24,293 nt of DNA from an uncultured Eubacteriales bacterium (GTDB lineage Bacteria > Bacillota > Clostridia > Christensenellales > CAG-138). The stretch lies in assembly GCA_900550525.1 (NCBI GenBank), contig URSN01000014.1:1-24293 (forward strand), given 5' to 3'. A model generated the notes under the pieces. It was not told the origin of the DNA. It did not search any database and saw only the letters and a list, made by a program, of their open reading frames with translations. Shown here one piece after another: positions 7,419 to 16,689 of this stretch (its first letter is position 1; the number at the start of each line of letters is the position of its first letter). Both the position numbers and the translations under genes were made by a program.

Positions 7419-7483
7419 AGTGCCCCAAAAAGGCCCCCCCTTGAACAATATTTTAAAAAATGGTTCGATAAGGTAGGATAAAG

Positions 7484-7512
7484 TAGACAATATCGGAAGG
7501 TTATGGTATAAT
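7484..7512 (+). promoter_or_regulatory. Strong sigma-A promoter upstream of the adhesin
   Basis: TAGACA (7484-7489) and TATAAT (7507-7512) are 17 bases apart, with TGG (7504-7506) making an extended -10. It lies in an AT-rich island (7440-7560) that contrasts with the surroundings. Transcription would start near 7519 and run about 600 bases before the adhesin start codon. Confidence 0.8.
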
Positions 7513-7653
7513 CAGATACAACCAAACAGAAACACATTTGACAGGGAAAAACGTGCAAAAAAGCATGCAAAGACAGCCGTCCGGACCGCCGGATCCGTTG
7601 TCCGAAAAAGTCTACTTTTTCGCGCATCACAACGTCCGTTTTCCCCTGCCTGA

Positions 7654-7737
7654 TCTGGCGGAAAGACCGATACCTCCAGTGAACCGTTACCTCCTGGGAT
7701 TAGGTCGTCATAAGATGTCGTAAGATGATCCGCCAGA
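7654..7737 (+). ncRNA. Candidate structured RNA element in the adhesin leader
   Basis: A perfect 9-bp helix (7654-7662 with 7729-7737) closes an 84-base element. Inside, GAC (7665-7667) can pair with GTC (7707-7709), and ACCT-CCAG (7672-7679) with CTGG and AGGT (7694-7697, 7702-7705), leaving a bulge and an apical loop. It could be a cis-regulatory leader structure. The pairing is hand-derived and no known class is recognised. Confidence 0.35.
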
Positions 7738-8001
7738 CTCCCGGCAGTCCCTTTCTCCTAATGCTGCCGGGCGCGAACCGTACGGCCGTGCGCAGCGCAA
7801 GATGGTAGCGGCATCCCCCCGCCGCTGCGTCTGCACATCAGGCCGTCCACAGGGCATCCCCCTGTGGTGAAGAGCAGCAAGCGGTTCGCATGACGGCGCA
7901 GGCCCCGACGGCGCGGAAAACCGCATCCAGCCGCGCCCGGGGCGCGCCGGCATTTGCCGTTGCGGCGCGGGGAATACCGTGCCCCGGCGGCGCGCAAAGA
8001 C

Positions 8002-8096
8002 GGGTTTGCCCCGCAAAAGCGGGGATGGATCAAGTGGGTTTGCCCCGCAGAAGCGGGGATGGATCAAGTGGGTTTGCCCCGGCAAAGCGGGGCGGC
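8002..8096 (+). repeat. 34-bp tandem hairpin repeats before the adhesin start
   Basis: Two full units (8002-8035, 8036-8069) and a partial third (8070-8096) read gggtttgccccgc followed by a small loop and gcggggatggatcaagt. Each unit contains a GC hairpin: stems of 6, 6 and 5 bp at 8009-8024, 8043-8058 and 8077-8092. The period of 34 is not a multiple of three, which argues that this part is not translated although one frame is open. The array ends about 30 bases before the adhesin start codon. Confidence 0.85.
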
Positions 8097-8126
8097 GCAG
8101 AGTATATGCGGGGGAGGATAGAGAGC

Positions 8127-11100
8127 ATGATGAGGAATTACGCGGGATACCGGCGCTGTCTGGCGCTGCTGCTGGCGTTTGCCCTGCTGCTGCCGGCCGG
8201 CGTACCGGCGGCTGCGGGCGGCGCGCAGGGGAGCGGCGGGCCCGTGCCCGTGGAAGTGGCGGACGCGACGCCCACGCCCGCGGCGGACGCGCAGGAGCTG
8301 GAGATCGTGCCGGTGTCCGCGCCGCCGGATGGTGAAACCGGCGCAACGCCCGCCCCGTCCGGGGACGGGGCGGCTGCGGCCACGCCTTATAGCAATAATG
8401 GAGACGAAACCGGCGGCGCAACGCCCGCGCCCGGCGGGAACGGTGCAACGCCCGCGCCGCCGGATGGCGGGAACGGTGCAACGCCCACACCGCCGGACAT
8501 CGGGAACGGCGCAACGCCCACACCGTCGGACAGCGGGAACGGTGCAACGCCCGCTCCGGCGGACGCGCTGCAAACGCCGCTGCCGGAGGGCGGAACCGGC
8601 GCGTCGCTTGCGGAGGCGCTCTCCGCCCTGCCGGAGGGGCTCGTCCCGACCGGCACGGCGGCGGTGGCGGACGCGGCGCTGGTCTATCTGGACTTTGGCG
8701 ACCGGGACGGGCTGCGGCCCGCGCCCGGCGCGCGGCTCACCCCCGTGCTGTACGTCTCGATCGCCGGCGGCGCGCACCTGCGCCTGACGCAGGAGCTGCT
8801 CGCCCGCTTCGGCCTCTCCGGCGCCCCCACGGCGGCGCTGCGCGCGGGGGCGGAGCCGTACGCCTTCTCGCTCGCGCTGGAGACGGCGCTGCCCGCCGCG
8901 CTCACGGCGGCGGACGGGACGGCCCATGCGCTCAGCTGGCGGATGGAGCCGCCGGCGCTCGAGGGCTACACGCTCTTTGCAGCAGAGAGCGCCGCGCCGA
9001 AGGCGGCGCGCCGCGCGGCGCCGGCCGCAGCGGCTGCCGCGGGCGGGTATGCGTACGCGCTCGGCGCGCCCGCTTCGCTCCTTGCGGCGCGCAGCGCGGA
9101 GCACATCACCATCACCAGCAGCAAGGAAGTCTCCTTCCAGCAGAGCATCCACTGGGTGGACAATTACGACGAGGCCGGCGCGCGCCCCGCGCCGGAAGAG
9201 TACGCGCAGTCGCTCAGGGTGTACTATACGCTCGACGGCGGGCAGGAGGTGCTGCTCACGCCCGAGAGCTGGGCCGCGCTGGGCTTTGACCCGGACGGCT
9301 GCCCGCAGCCCGCCGTGACGGCGGACGGCCTGGGCGTGTGGGAGCTCGCCTTTGCCGCCGACCTGCCGCACGAATACACGGTGACGGACGCGTTCGGCAA
9401 CCGGACGGCGCATACGCTCACCTGGCGCACCGCGCACGAGCTGCCCGTGGAGGGGCCCTACGAGCCGGTGACGGTGACGGACGGGAACGCGGCCAGCTAC
9501 CCCTCCGCGCAGGGCAACGGCGTGTACTACATGCTGCTGACCGACCTCGCCTTCCAGGTGAACACCCGCCGCGGCACGCAGGCAATCGACGAGGGCGTGC
9601 GCGAGCTGCTGGATACAAGCCTCACGCTGCACGTCGAGACGGACCGGGAGAAGCGCGAATACCTGCTGGGCAACCTGATAACGAGCGAGGTGACGTACAT
9701 CGAGGATACGGACACCGCGGACGGCATCTGCAACGACGTATTGCAGATCTCCCCGACGTGGAAATACAACCTGGACGGCTCTCTGATCGAGTACCGCCTC
9801 TCGGCCGCTGCCGGCTCGCTGCCGCTCGACGGCATGGCTGGCGCGGCGCAGGGGGACAGCCTGACCGTCGATTACCGCAACGACGGCGTGCCCAACCACG
9901 CCGGCAAGACGGACGCGGCCTACCCCGGCGGCAGCGTGAACCTGACGCTGACCGGCACGCGCGGCTATGAGGCGCAGAAGGTCTGGCTCGACGACGGCAG
10001 CGCGGAGGCGGCGGCGCAGCGCCCGGAGGGCACCTTGCAGCTGTGGCGCTACCGCGAGGGGCAGGAGCCCGGCACGGCCACGCCCGTGTTCTCCGGCGGG
10101 CGCATGGTGGAGGCCGCGCTGCCCGGGGATGGCGGCGCCATCCTGTTTGAGGAGAACGGAAAGGCCATCGAGCTGCCCAAGTACGACGCGGACGGCTTCC
10201 GCTACATCTACTGCGTGCGCGAGTACATGAGCGAGGGCGAGGGCCTGAGCGACTATGAGCAGGTGTTCGGCGCGGTCGCGGAGCAGGCGGACGGCACGGC
10301 CGCCGTGACCGACACGCTGCCCGCCGGCTACGGCGCGGCCGAGCGCAAGGAGGGGGATACGTTCCTCTACCACGGCGGCACGCTCTCCAACCGCATCACG
10401 GATACCGTGCGCGTCGCGGCCACGAAGGTGTGGGACGCGGCGGCGTTCCAGTCCGAGTTTGAGGACGTGCGCGTGGAGCTGACGCTGCAATCGCGCCCCG
10501 CCGGCGCGGGCGAGGACGCCTGGACGGACGTGCCGGGCGCGGACGGGACGCCCGTGACCGTCGTGCTGGACGATTTTTACGCCGAGAACATGACCATCAC
10601 CACCGCCGCCGAATACAGCCGCTACGACGCGCTGGGCCGCCCGCTCGAGTACCGCTATGCGGAGACGGGCGTGTACCAGGGCGACGGCGGCGAAAACCTG
10701 CTCCAGGCGGACGGCTCGTTCACGCTGCAGCAGGCGGGCATGGCGGGCGCGGCGCGCCCGGTGCGCTACGAGAGCGCGGCCGTGTACAGCAACGGCGACG
10801 GGCAGACCACGACCATCACCAACACCATCGCCGACCGGCTCGACTACCACGTGATCAAGCTCTGGCACGACGAGGCGGGGCAGCCGGCCGAGCCGCCGGC
10901 GGGCGCGTCCATCACCGCCGCGCTCTACCGGGACGGCGACCTTACCGCGCCCTATGCCGCGGGCGCGCTCGACGGCGCGGCGGACGCGCAGGCAACGCAG
11001 TTCACCACGGCGGACGGCTTCACCGTCACCTTCCGGGAGACGGAGCCGTGGGTCGCGGTGTTCTCCGGATTGCCGGAGTACAGCGACAACGGCCGCCTGT

Positions 11101-14100
11101 ACGAATACGCCCTGCTCGAGCAGGCCGGCACGGCGGGCTACTTCCCCTGGTACGAGACGGCGTGGGACGTGCAAACGGGCGACTACACCACCCGCATCAT
11201 CAACGCCCCGGGCGAGGGGCACCGCATCCAGGTGCAAAAGCGCTGGATCGACGGCAGCGACACCACGCACCGCCTGCCCGTCACCATCGCGGTCTATTCA
11301 AAGGTGGACCGCACCGTGACCGTGGGCGGCACGGAATATACCTATTATAAGGATCAGAAGCTCGGCGAGGCCGTGCTGCGCGACAACGTGTGGTCGGCCC
11401 TGGTCAGCATCGGCCACCTCGACCCGGCCACGGACGTCTACATCCGCGAGCTGAAGGTGGGCGAAACGGACGTGTACGCCGCCGCAGGCGCGCCCACGGC
11501 GGACGACCCGTATCCCGCGCGCCACCGGTTCGCCACGCAGTACCACACCTACGACGTGACCTACGCCGCGCCGCAGCAGGTCGCCAACGACTATATCTAT
11601 ACGGCGACGAACCGGCGGCTCGGCAACGTGAACCTGACCGTGACCAAGACCTGGCTCGACGGCGGCGGCGCGTGGCGCGAGCGGCTCGCCGCGGCGCTTG
11701 ACGGGGCCGGCCTCACGCTCGCGCTCCAGCTCGACTTTGCAAACGGCGCAGAGGACGGCTTCGCCATCGACTATGCGGCGGGCACCGTCACCGTGGGCGC
11801 GGACGCGCTGCCGGTCATGGACCGGAGCGGCGCGGCAAAAAGCGGCGCGCTGCAAGCGCGCGACCTGACGCAGCAGCAGAAGGACTACCACTTCTTCACC
11901 CTGCCCAAGTACGACCTGACCGGCGCGGTCGTGCGCTACACGGTGCGCGAGGTGCTCGTGGACGCGGCGGGGAACATCCTGCCGCTTGCCAACGCGCCGG
12001 ACGATGCGGTGGCGGAGCTGCTCGCCGAGTACGCCGTCGCCTACGGCGAGCCGGTCTACCGCCCGTTCTACGACGGCGCGGGCAGCGCGCTGGACATCGA
12101 CACGCACGACGCTTCCATCGTCAACCGCCTTGAGGACGAAAAGACCGTCTCCTGGGACAAGGTGTGGAAGGACGCCTATGCCGACGGCAACGGCAAGCGG
12201 CCGGACATTTACCTGGACATCTACCGCACCGTGCACACCGACCGGCAGATCGACCCGGAGGCGGAGCTGTACCGCAGCAACTACCAGGTCTACACCAGCG
12301 ACGAGGGCTGGACGGCGTCGCTGAGCGTGCCGCAGTACGACCCGGAGGGGTACGAATACTTCTATTACGCCGTGGAGCGCACGCTGGCGCTCTCGGAGGA
12401 CTTTGACTACGCGCCCGCGGAATACTCGCTCCACGGCACGGCCATCGGCACCGTGAACGACGGCGAGGGCGCGGCGGGCGCGCCCGGCGGCCCGACCAGC
12501 AAGCTCGAGGTGAGCGACAGCGGCGTGTGGGCGCTCGTGGAGGGCGGCACGTTCACCAACCGGCTCGTGGGCACGGTGTCCATCCAGGGGCAGAAGCTCT
12601 GGGCGAACCTGCCCGCCTCCTACCCGGCGGACGACCTGCCCGCGGCCACGTTCGTCCTGATGCAGAAGGTGCAGGGCGCGCCGGACAGGACGGCCATCGA
12701 GGCCGCGCGCGTGACCATCGAACAATGGGCGGACGCGATGGTCAACGGCTCCTATATCTTCCGCCTTGAATACGAGGGCGGGAACGTCAACGCCGTGGAA
12801 AACGGCGCGATGAGCGTGCAGCCGGAAACGGCGGGCGCGCCGCGCCTGCCCAAGTACGACGACGACGGCAACCTGTACGAATACTCCGCGCTGGAGCTGG
12901 TCGATTTCAAGGGCGAAGCGCCGCACGTGGGCGACGTGTTCAACGAGCCGGTGGCCTTCACCACCTACCTCATCGTCAACGGCTACCACGGCGCGGCGGA
13001 GGATACCGTCCTCGCGGTCAAAAAGCTCCTCGAGCTGCCGGCGGGCGCGGACGGCAGCGCCAGCGCCTACCCGGCGGTGACGCTGGAGCTGACCCGCTCC
13101 TATACCAGCTATGCGGCCGGCCCGGCGGGCACGCCCGTGCAGGACGCGGCGTTCTCAAAGCGCCTGAGCTGGAGCGCTTCCCAGGTGAAGGCGGATTACG
13201 AGGCCGCGCTCGCTGCGGGCGCAGGCCCGGCCGACCCGCTGGCGCACACGTTCGTGTTCGAGGACCTGCCGCGCTATGCGCCCAACGGCTCCGCCTATGC
13301 GTATACCGTGACGGAGGTGCGCGACGAGCTGGGCGGCTTTGAGACCTGGGCCGATGCGGGCGACCTCGACTGGGGGACCATCGTGGACCCGACCAACGCG
13401 GGCGCGTCCGTTTCCGGCCTCTCGCCGGAGGCGGCCGCCGGCGGGCAGGCGCCGCGCGTGCAGGCGACGCTCGCCAACCGCCGGCAGCAGACCCCGCCCA
13501 CCATCGTGCTGACGGGGCGGAAGATCTGGCAGGATTATGACGACGCGTTCGACTATCGGCCGGACGAGCTCGTGCTGAGCGTCTCGCGCCGCGCCAACAG
13601 CCAGAGCGGCATGGACAACGCCATCGCGCCGCAGCCGCTCACGGCCGGGAAGGACTATGACATCCTCTACGACACGACGGGCGAGGAAAACGCCTGGACG
13701 TATACGATCACGGGCCTGTATGGCGCGGGGCTCGAGCAGTACGCGCCCAACGGCATGCCGTGGATCTATATCATCGAGGAAACGACCGTGCCCGAGCCCT
13801 ACGCCGTCACGCCGGCGGGCGGCCGCGTGGAGCGCAGCGCAAACCTGCAAAGCGGCGGCACGCTGACGCTGCCGAATCTGACCAACAGCATCGAGACGCG
13901 CGCGGCGTTCCGGAAGCAGTGGCACTACGTCGATGAAAAAGGGGCCGAGCAGACCATCCAGTACGACCCGCTGGGGCTGCGCATGCGCGTCACGTTCCGG
14001 CTGCAGGTGCAGCCCGAGGGCGCGGTGGCGTGGCAGGACGCGGGGGATTACTTTGCCGCCGCGCTGAGCGTCGAGCAGTACGAGGCGCTGTTTGACGGCT

Positions 14101-16535
14101 ACCATTTTGAAAGCACGCTCGGCGGCGCGGACGGCTTTGCCGCCAACGACCGGCGCTGGGACCAGGCCGGCTACTTCGAGGGCCTGCCCACGCACATCGT
14201 AACGGTCGGCCGCACGGCGGCGCTTGCCTACCGCGTGGTGGAATCGATCGTGTACTACGGCAGCGCGGCGTTCCACATGGTTGTGGACGACGCGGGCAAC
14301 TACACCGTGCACAACGGCGCGGCCGGCACCCCGTTTGCCGCGGTGCGGCTGGAGGAACAGGACGGCGTCTTTGTCACCGTGAACGTGCTTGAGAGCACGG
14401 GCCTCATCGTGGAAAAGCGCTGGGAGGACGACCATGACGACGCGTACGGCACGCGCCCCGGCGACGGGGCGGGCGGCTGGCGCGTGGACGTCGCCGTGCA
14501 GATGAGCACGCAGGAGGGCGTGTGGGAGCTGGTGTCCTACCACGGCAGCGACGGCAGTTTGCAGCCGCTGGTGCTCACGCTCACCGGCGCCGCCGGCGAC
14601 GGCAGCGCGCGCGCGCGCGTGGGCGGCATGCCGGTCATGAACACGGAGGGCAAGAGGTGCAGCTACCGCGTGCGCGAGCTCGTCCCCGGGTGGGACGGGG
14701 ACGGCGTGATCGGCGGCGATGAGCTGGTCGAGCCCGGCGGGCGCTACCACGAGGCGTACGAGGTCTCCTACGCTTCGCAGGGGACGCTCCACACCGTGAC
14801 CAACGACATGGAGCCGCGCGTGGACCGCTATGCCATGAAGCGCTATAGCCCCGGCACGGCGGAGGCGGAGAAGACGCCCGTCACGCTGGTGCTCGAATAC
14901 CTCGCCGAAAACGGGAAATGGACCGCGCTCTCCACCGTCGTGCTCAACGGCGAGGCGGACGCGGACCCCGTGCCCAGCGGGGAGGCCGAAGCGTGGCTGG
15001 CCGTGTGGACCGCCCTGCCCGAGCGCATGCCCGGCAGCGACCTCACCGGCGCCGACGGCAAGACGCTCTACCGCGTGCGCGAGGAGGCGGACGACGGCTT
15101 CGTGCTCGTGGGCGAGGCGCAGGGCACGCACGGGCAGGCCGGCTGGCCGCTGGTCACCTTTACGAACATGCCCGTGACCAGTTTGACCGTGGAAAAGACG
15201 TGGTATACCGACGCGCCGCTTGGGCAGCGCAGGGCGGTGTTCACGCTCTATCGCAGCACCATACCGGGCGACTATGCCGCCGACGGGGCGCGCATCGTGC
15301 GCGATGATGCCGGCGCGCCCATGACCGTCACGCTCACGGGCAACGATCGTTACACCTTTGAGGACCTGCCCCGCTATGACGAACAGGGCCGCGCGCTGTA
15401 CTACTACGCGCTCGAGAGCGGCCCTGCCGGGTATGAGACGGGCCTGACGCACGGCGGCAGCGCGGCGGAGGGCTTTTGGAGCAGGGCGGTCAACATCCAG
15501 CTGGTCGAGGTCGCGGGCGTCAAGACCTGGGACGACGCGGACGACCAGGACGGCAAGCGGCCCGAGCGCATCACCATCCGCCTGTATGCCGGCGCGCAGC
15601 AGATCGACAGCCGGATTGTAACGCCCGACCCGGACGACGGGACGTGGCGCTACGCCTTCACCGGCCTGCCCGGCTACGAGCCGGACGGGACGAAGATCGT
15701 CTACACCGTCACGGAGGACCAGGTGCCGGGCTATGCCACCGCCTACGACGGCTATGACGTGGAGAACCGCTACACGCCGGAGCAGACCTCCGTCACCGTG
15801 CAGAAGATCTGGGACGACCTGGACGACAGGAACGGCCTGCGCCCGGAGGAGATCACCGTGCGGCTGCTGGCCAACGGCGCGCCCACCGGGCGGACGCTGA
15901 CGCTGAGCGCGGCGCAGGGCTGGGTCGGCGCGTTCACGGAGCTGCCCGTCTACGAGGCCGGCGTGAAGATCGCCTACACCGTGGAGGAGGCGCCCGGCGC
16001 GGATTCGCCCTATGTCCTCTCCGGCACGGCGGGCGACGCGGCGCAGGGCTTCCGCCTGACCAACCGCCTGCCCGTGGGCGGCCTGACGGTCGAAAAGACC
16101 GTCTCCGGCACGGCGGGCGAGAAGGAGCGCGCGTTCACGTTCACCGTCGTGCTCACGGGCACGGCCGCGCCGGTCAACGGCGCGTACGGGGACATGACGT
16201 TTGTGGACAACGTGGCCACGTTTACGCTCCGGCACGGCGAGATGGCGAGCGCGAGCGGCCTGCCCGCGGGCGCGGGCTATGCCGTCACGGAGGCGGAGGC
16301 GAACGCGGACGGCTATACGACCACCGCCGCCGGAGCTGCCGGCACGATTCCGGACAATGCCGTGGCCACGGCCTCCTTTGAAAACGCGCGCGAGCAGGAG
16401 GACCCGCTGCCCATCCCGCCGACGGGCGACGGCACGCACCTGGGGCTCTTCCTCGCCGCGGCGGGCGCGACGGGCGCGAGCACGGCGGTGCTCGGCGCGC
16501 TGCTGCTGCGGCGGCGGCGGCGCGCGCGGCGCTGA
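8127..16535 (+). CDS. Giant multi-Cna-B-domain cell-wall-anchored surface protein
   Basis: A probable adhesin or stalk protein of 2802 residues. ATG 8127 is 9 bases from GGAGG (8113-8117). Residues 1 to about 32 are a signal peptide (MMRNYAGYRRC, then a Leu/Ala-rich core). A Thr/Pro/Gly linker with 11-residue repeats follows (about 104-147), then an N-terminal part with degenerate Cna-B-like starts. From about residue 615 to 2745 there are some 16 Cna-B-like modules. Each opens with a K-x-W type motif (for example QKVWLDDG at 617, QKRWIDG near 1037, VKTWDDADDQDGKRP near 2463, QKIWDDLDDRNGLRP near 2557) and often ends in a Y-x-V-x-E type strand. Cna-B folds commonly carry Lys-Asn isopeptide bonds. 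The C-terminus has a variant sorting signal IPPTG (2763-2767), a hydrophobic span and an Arg-rich tail. The downstream sortase probably anchors it. Confidence 0.93.
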   Translation: MMRNYAGYRRCLALLLAFALLLPAGVPAAAGGAQGSGGPVPVEVADATPTPAADAQELEIVPVSAPPDGETGATPAPSGDGAAAATPYSNNGDETGGATPAPGGNGATPAPPDGGNGATPTPPDIGNGATPTPSDSGNGATPAPADALQTPLPEGGTGASLAEALSALPEGLVPTGTAAVADAALVYLDFGDRDGLRPAPGARLTPVLYVSIAGGAHLRLTQELLARFGLSGAPTAALRAGAEPYAFSLALETALPAALTAADGTAHALSWRMEPPALEGYTLFAAESAAPKAARRAAPAAAAAAGGYAYALGAPASLLAARSAEHITITSSKEVSFQQSIHWVDNYDEAGARPAPEEYAQSLRVYYTLDGGQEVLLTPESWAALGFDPDGCPQPAVTADGLGVWELAFAADLPHEYTVTDAFGNRTAHTLTWRTAHELPVEGPYEPVTVTDGNAASYPSAQGNGVYYMLLTDLAFQVNTRRGTQAIDEGVRELLDTSLTLHVETDREKREYLLGNLITSEVTYIEDTDTADGICNDVLQISPTWKYNLDGSLIEYRLSAAAGSLPLDGMAGAAQGDSLTVDYRNDGVPNHAGKTDAAYPGGSVNLTLTGTRGYEAQKVWLDDGSAEAAAQRPEGTLQLWRYREGQEPGTATPVFSGGRMVEAALPGDGGAILFEENGKAIELPKYDADGFRYIYCVREYMSEGEGLSDYEQVFGAVAEQADGTAAVTDTLPAGYGAAERKEGDTFLYHGGTLSNRITDTVRVAATKVWDAAAFQSEFEDVRVELTLQSRPAGAGEDAWTDVPGADGTPVTVVLDDFYAENMTITTAAEYSRYDALGRPLEYRYAETGVYQGDGGENLLQADGSFTLQQAGMAGAARPVRYESAAVYSNGDGQTTTITNTIADRLDYHVIKLWHDEAGQPAEPPAGASITAALYRDGDLTAPYAAGALDGAADAQATQFTTADGFTVTFRETEPWVAVFSGLPEYSDNGRLYEYALLEQAGTAGYFPWYETAWDVQTGDYTTRIINAPGEGHRIQVQKRWIDGSDTTHRLPVTIAVYSKVDRTVTVGGTEYTYYKDQKLGEAVLRDNVWSALVSIGHLDPATDVYIRELKVGETDVYAAAGAPTADDPYPARHRFATQYHTYDVTYAAPQQVANDYIYTATNRRLGNVNLTVTKTWLDGGGAWRERLAAALDGAGLTLALQLDFANGAEDGFAIDYAAGTVTVGADALPVMDRSGAAKSGALQARDLTQQQKDYHFFTLPKYDLTGAVVRYTVREVLVDAAGNILPLANAPDDAVAELLAEYAVAYGEPVYRPFYDGAGSALDIDTHDASIVNRLEDEKTVSWDKVWKDAYADGNGKRPDIYLDIYRTVHTDRQIDPEAELYRSNYQVYTSDEGWTASLSVPQYDPEGYEYFYYAVERTLALSEDFDYAPAEYSLHGTAIGTVNDGEGAAGAPGGPTSKLEVSDSGVWALVEGGTFTNRLVGTVSIQGQKLWANLPASYPADDLPAATFVLMQKVQGAPDRTAIEAARVTIEQWADAMVNGSYIFRLEYEGGNVNAVENGAMSVQPETAGAPRLPKYDDDGNLYEYSALELVDFKGEAPHVGDVFNEPVAFTTYLIVNGYHGAAEDTVLAVKKLLELPAGADGSASAYPAVTLELTRSYTSYAAGPAGTPVQDAAFSKRLSWSASQVKADYEAALAAGAGPADPLAHTFVFEDLPRYAPNGSAYAYTVTEVRDELGGFETWADAGDLDWGTIVDPTNAGASVSGLSPEAAAGGQAPRVQATLANRRQQTPPTIVLTGRKIWQDYDDAFDYRPDELVLSVSRRANSQSGMDNAIAPQPLTAGKDYDILYDTTGEENAWTYTITGLYGAGLEQYAPNGMPWIYIIEETTVPEPYAVTPAGGRVERSANLQSGGTLTLPNLTNSIETRAAFRKQWHYVDEKGAEQTIQYDPLGLRMRVTFRLQVQPEGAVAWQDAGDYFAAALSVEQYEALFDGYHFESTLGGADGFAANDRRWDQAGYFEGLPTHIVTVGRTAALAYRVVESIVYYGSAAFHMVVDDAGNYTVHNGAAGTPFAAVRLEEQDGVFVTVNVLESTGLIVEKRWEDDHDDAYGTRPGDGAGGWRVDVAVQMSTQEGVWELVSYHGSDGSLQPLVLTLTGAAGDGSARARVGGMPVMNTEGKRCSYRVRELVPGWDGDGVIGGDELVEPGGRYHEAYEVSYASQGTLHTVTNDMEPRVDRYAMKRYSPGTAEAEKTPVTLVLEYLAENGKWTALSTVVLNGEADADPVPSGEAEAWLAVWTALPERMPGSDLTGADGKTLYRVREEADDGFVLVGEAQGTHGQAGWPLVTFTNMPVTSLTVEKTWYTDAPLGQRRAVFTLYRSTIPGDYAADGARIVRDDAGAPMTVTLTGNDRYTFEDLPRYDEQGRALYYYALESGPAGYETGLTHGGSAAEGFWSRAVNIQLVEVAGVKTWDDADDQDGKRPERITIRLYAGAQQIDSRIVTPDPDDGTWRYAFTGLPGYEPDGTKIVYTVTEDQVPGYATAYDGYDVENRYTPEQTSVTVQKIWDDLDDRNGLRPEEITVRLLANGAPTGRTLTLSAAQGWVGAFTELPVYEAGVKIAYTVEEAPGADSPYVLSGTAGDAAQGFRLTNRLPVGGLTVEKTVSGTAGEKERAFTFTVVLTGTAAPVNGAYGDMTFVDNVATFTLRHGEMASASGLPAGAGYAVTEAEANADGYTTTAAGAAGTIPDNAVATASFENAREQEDPLPIPPTGDGTHLGLFLAAAGATGASTAVLGALLLRRRRRARR
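8436..8567 (+). repeat. Four 33-bp in-frame repeats in the adhesin linker
   Basis: Units at 8436-8468, 8469-8501, 8502-8534 and 8535-8567 each code for 11 residues of the form GNGATP(A/T)PxDx. DNA similarity between units is high, which suggests recent duplication and possible length variation of a Thr/Pro-rich spacer between signal peptide and folded domains. Confidence 0.9.
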
Positions 16536-16689
16536 CGCGCGGGACGAGCGGAAAAGCCCGCGCGGGTTGCGCGATAAACGCGGGACGCTGGACGGATTCC
16601 CCGCGCGGGATGTGCGATGGCCCCGCCGCACGGGGCGGCGCATGGGGAAACACCTGACGCGCGGCGGACGGATCGGAGGGATCGGGCCC

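Larger units (their letters stand above)
7419..8126 (+). other. Gene-free structured leader between recombinase and adhesin
   Basis: After the promoter I see a series of potential stem-loops. They are a perfect 8-bp stem at 7603-7622; a 9-bp closing stem TCTGGCGGA/TCCGCCAGA (7654-7662 with 7729-7737) around inner helices GAC/GTC, ACCT/AGGT and CCAG/CTGG; an 8-bp stem 7740-7747 with 7764-7771; and an 8-bp stem 7847-7854 with 7860-7867. Two tandem decamers, TCATAAGATG and TCGTAAGATG, lie at 7708-7727. The 34-bp hairpin repeats at 8002-8096 follow. I do not recognise a known riboswitch family. A possible short frame from TTG 7538 lacks a convincing ribosome binding site. Confidence 0.55.

Noticed and set aside
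7538..7723. Small leader protein of 61 residues from TTG
   Set aside because: It has a rare start codon, no clear ribosome binding site and overlaps the stem-loop region.
8002..8096. CRISPR array
   Set aside because: The repeats are directly joined with no unique spacers and no cas genes are nearby.
7890..8126. An upstream start (ATG 7890) that would lengthen the adhesin by 79 residues
   Set aside because: It has no ribosome binding site, crosses 34-bp repeats that are not a multiple of three, and would put the clear signal peptide inside the protein.
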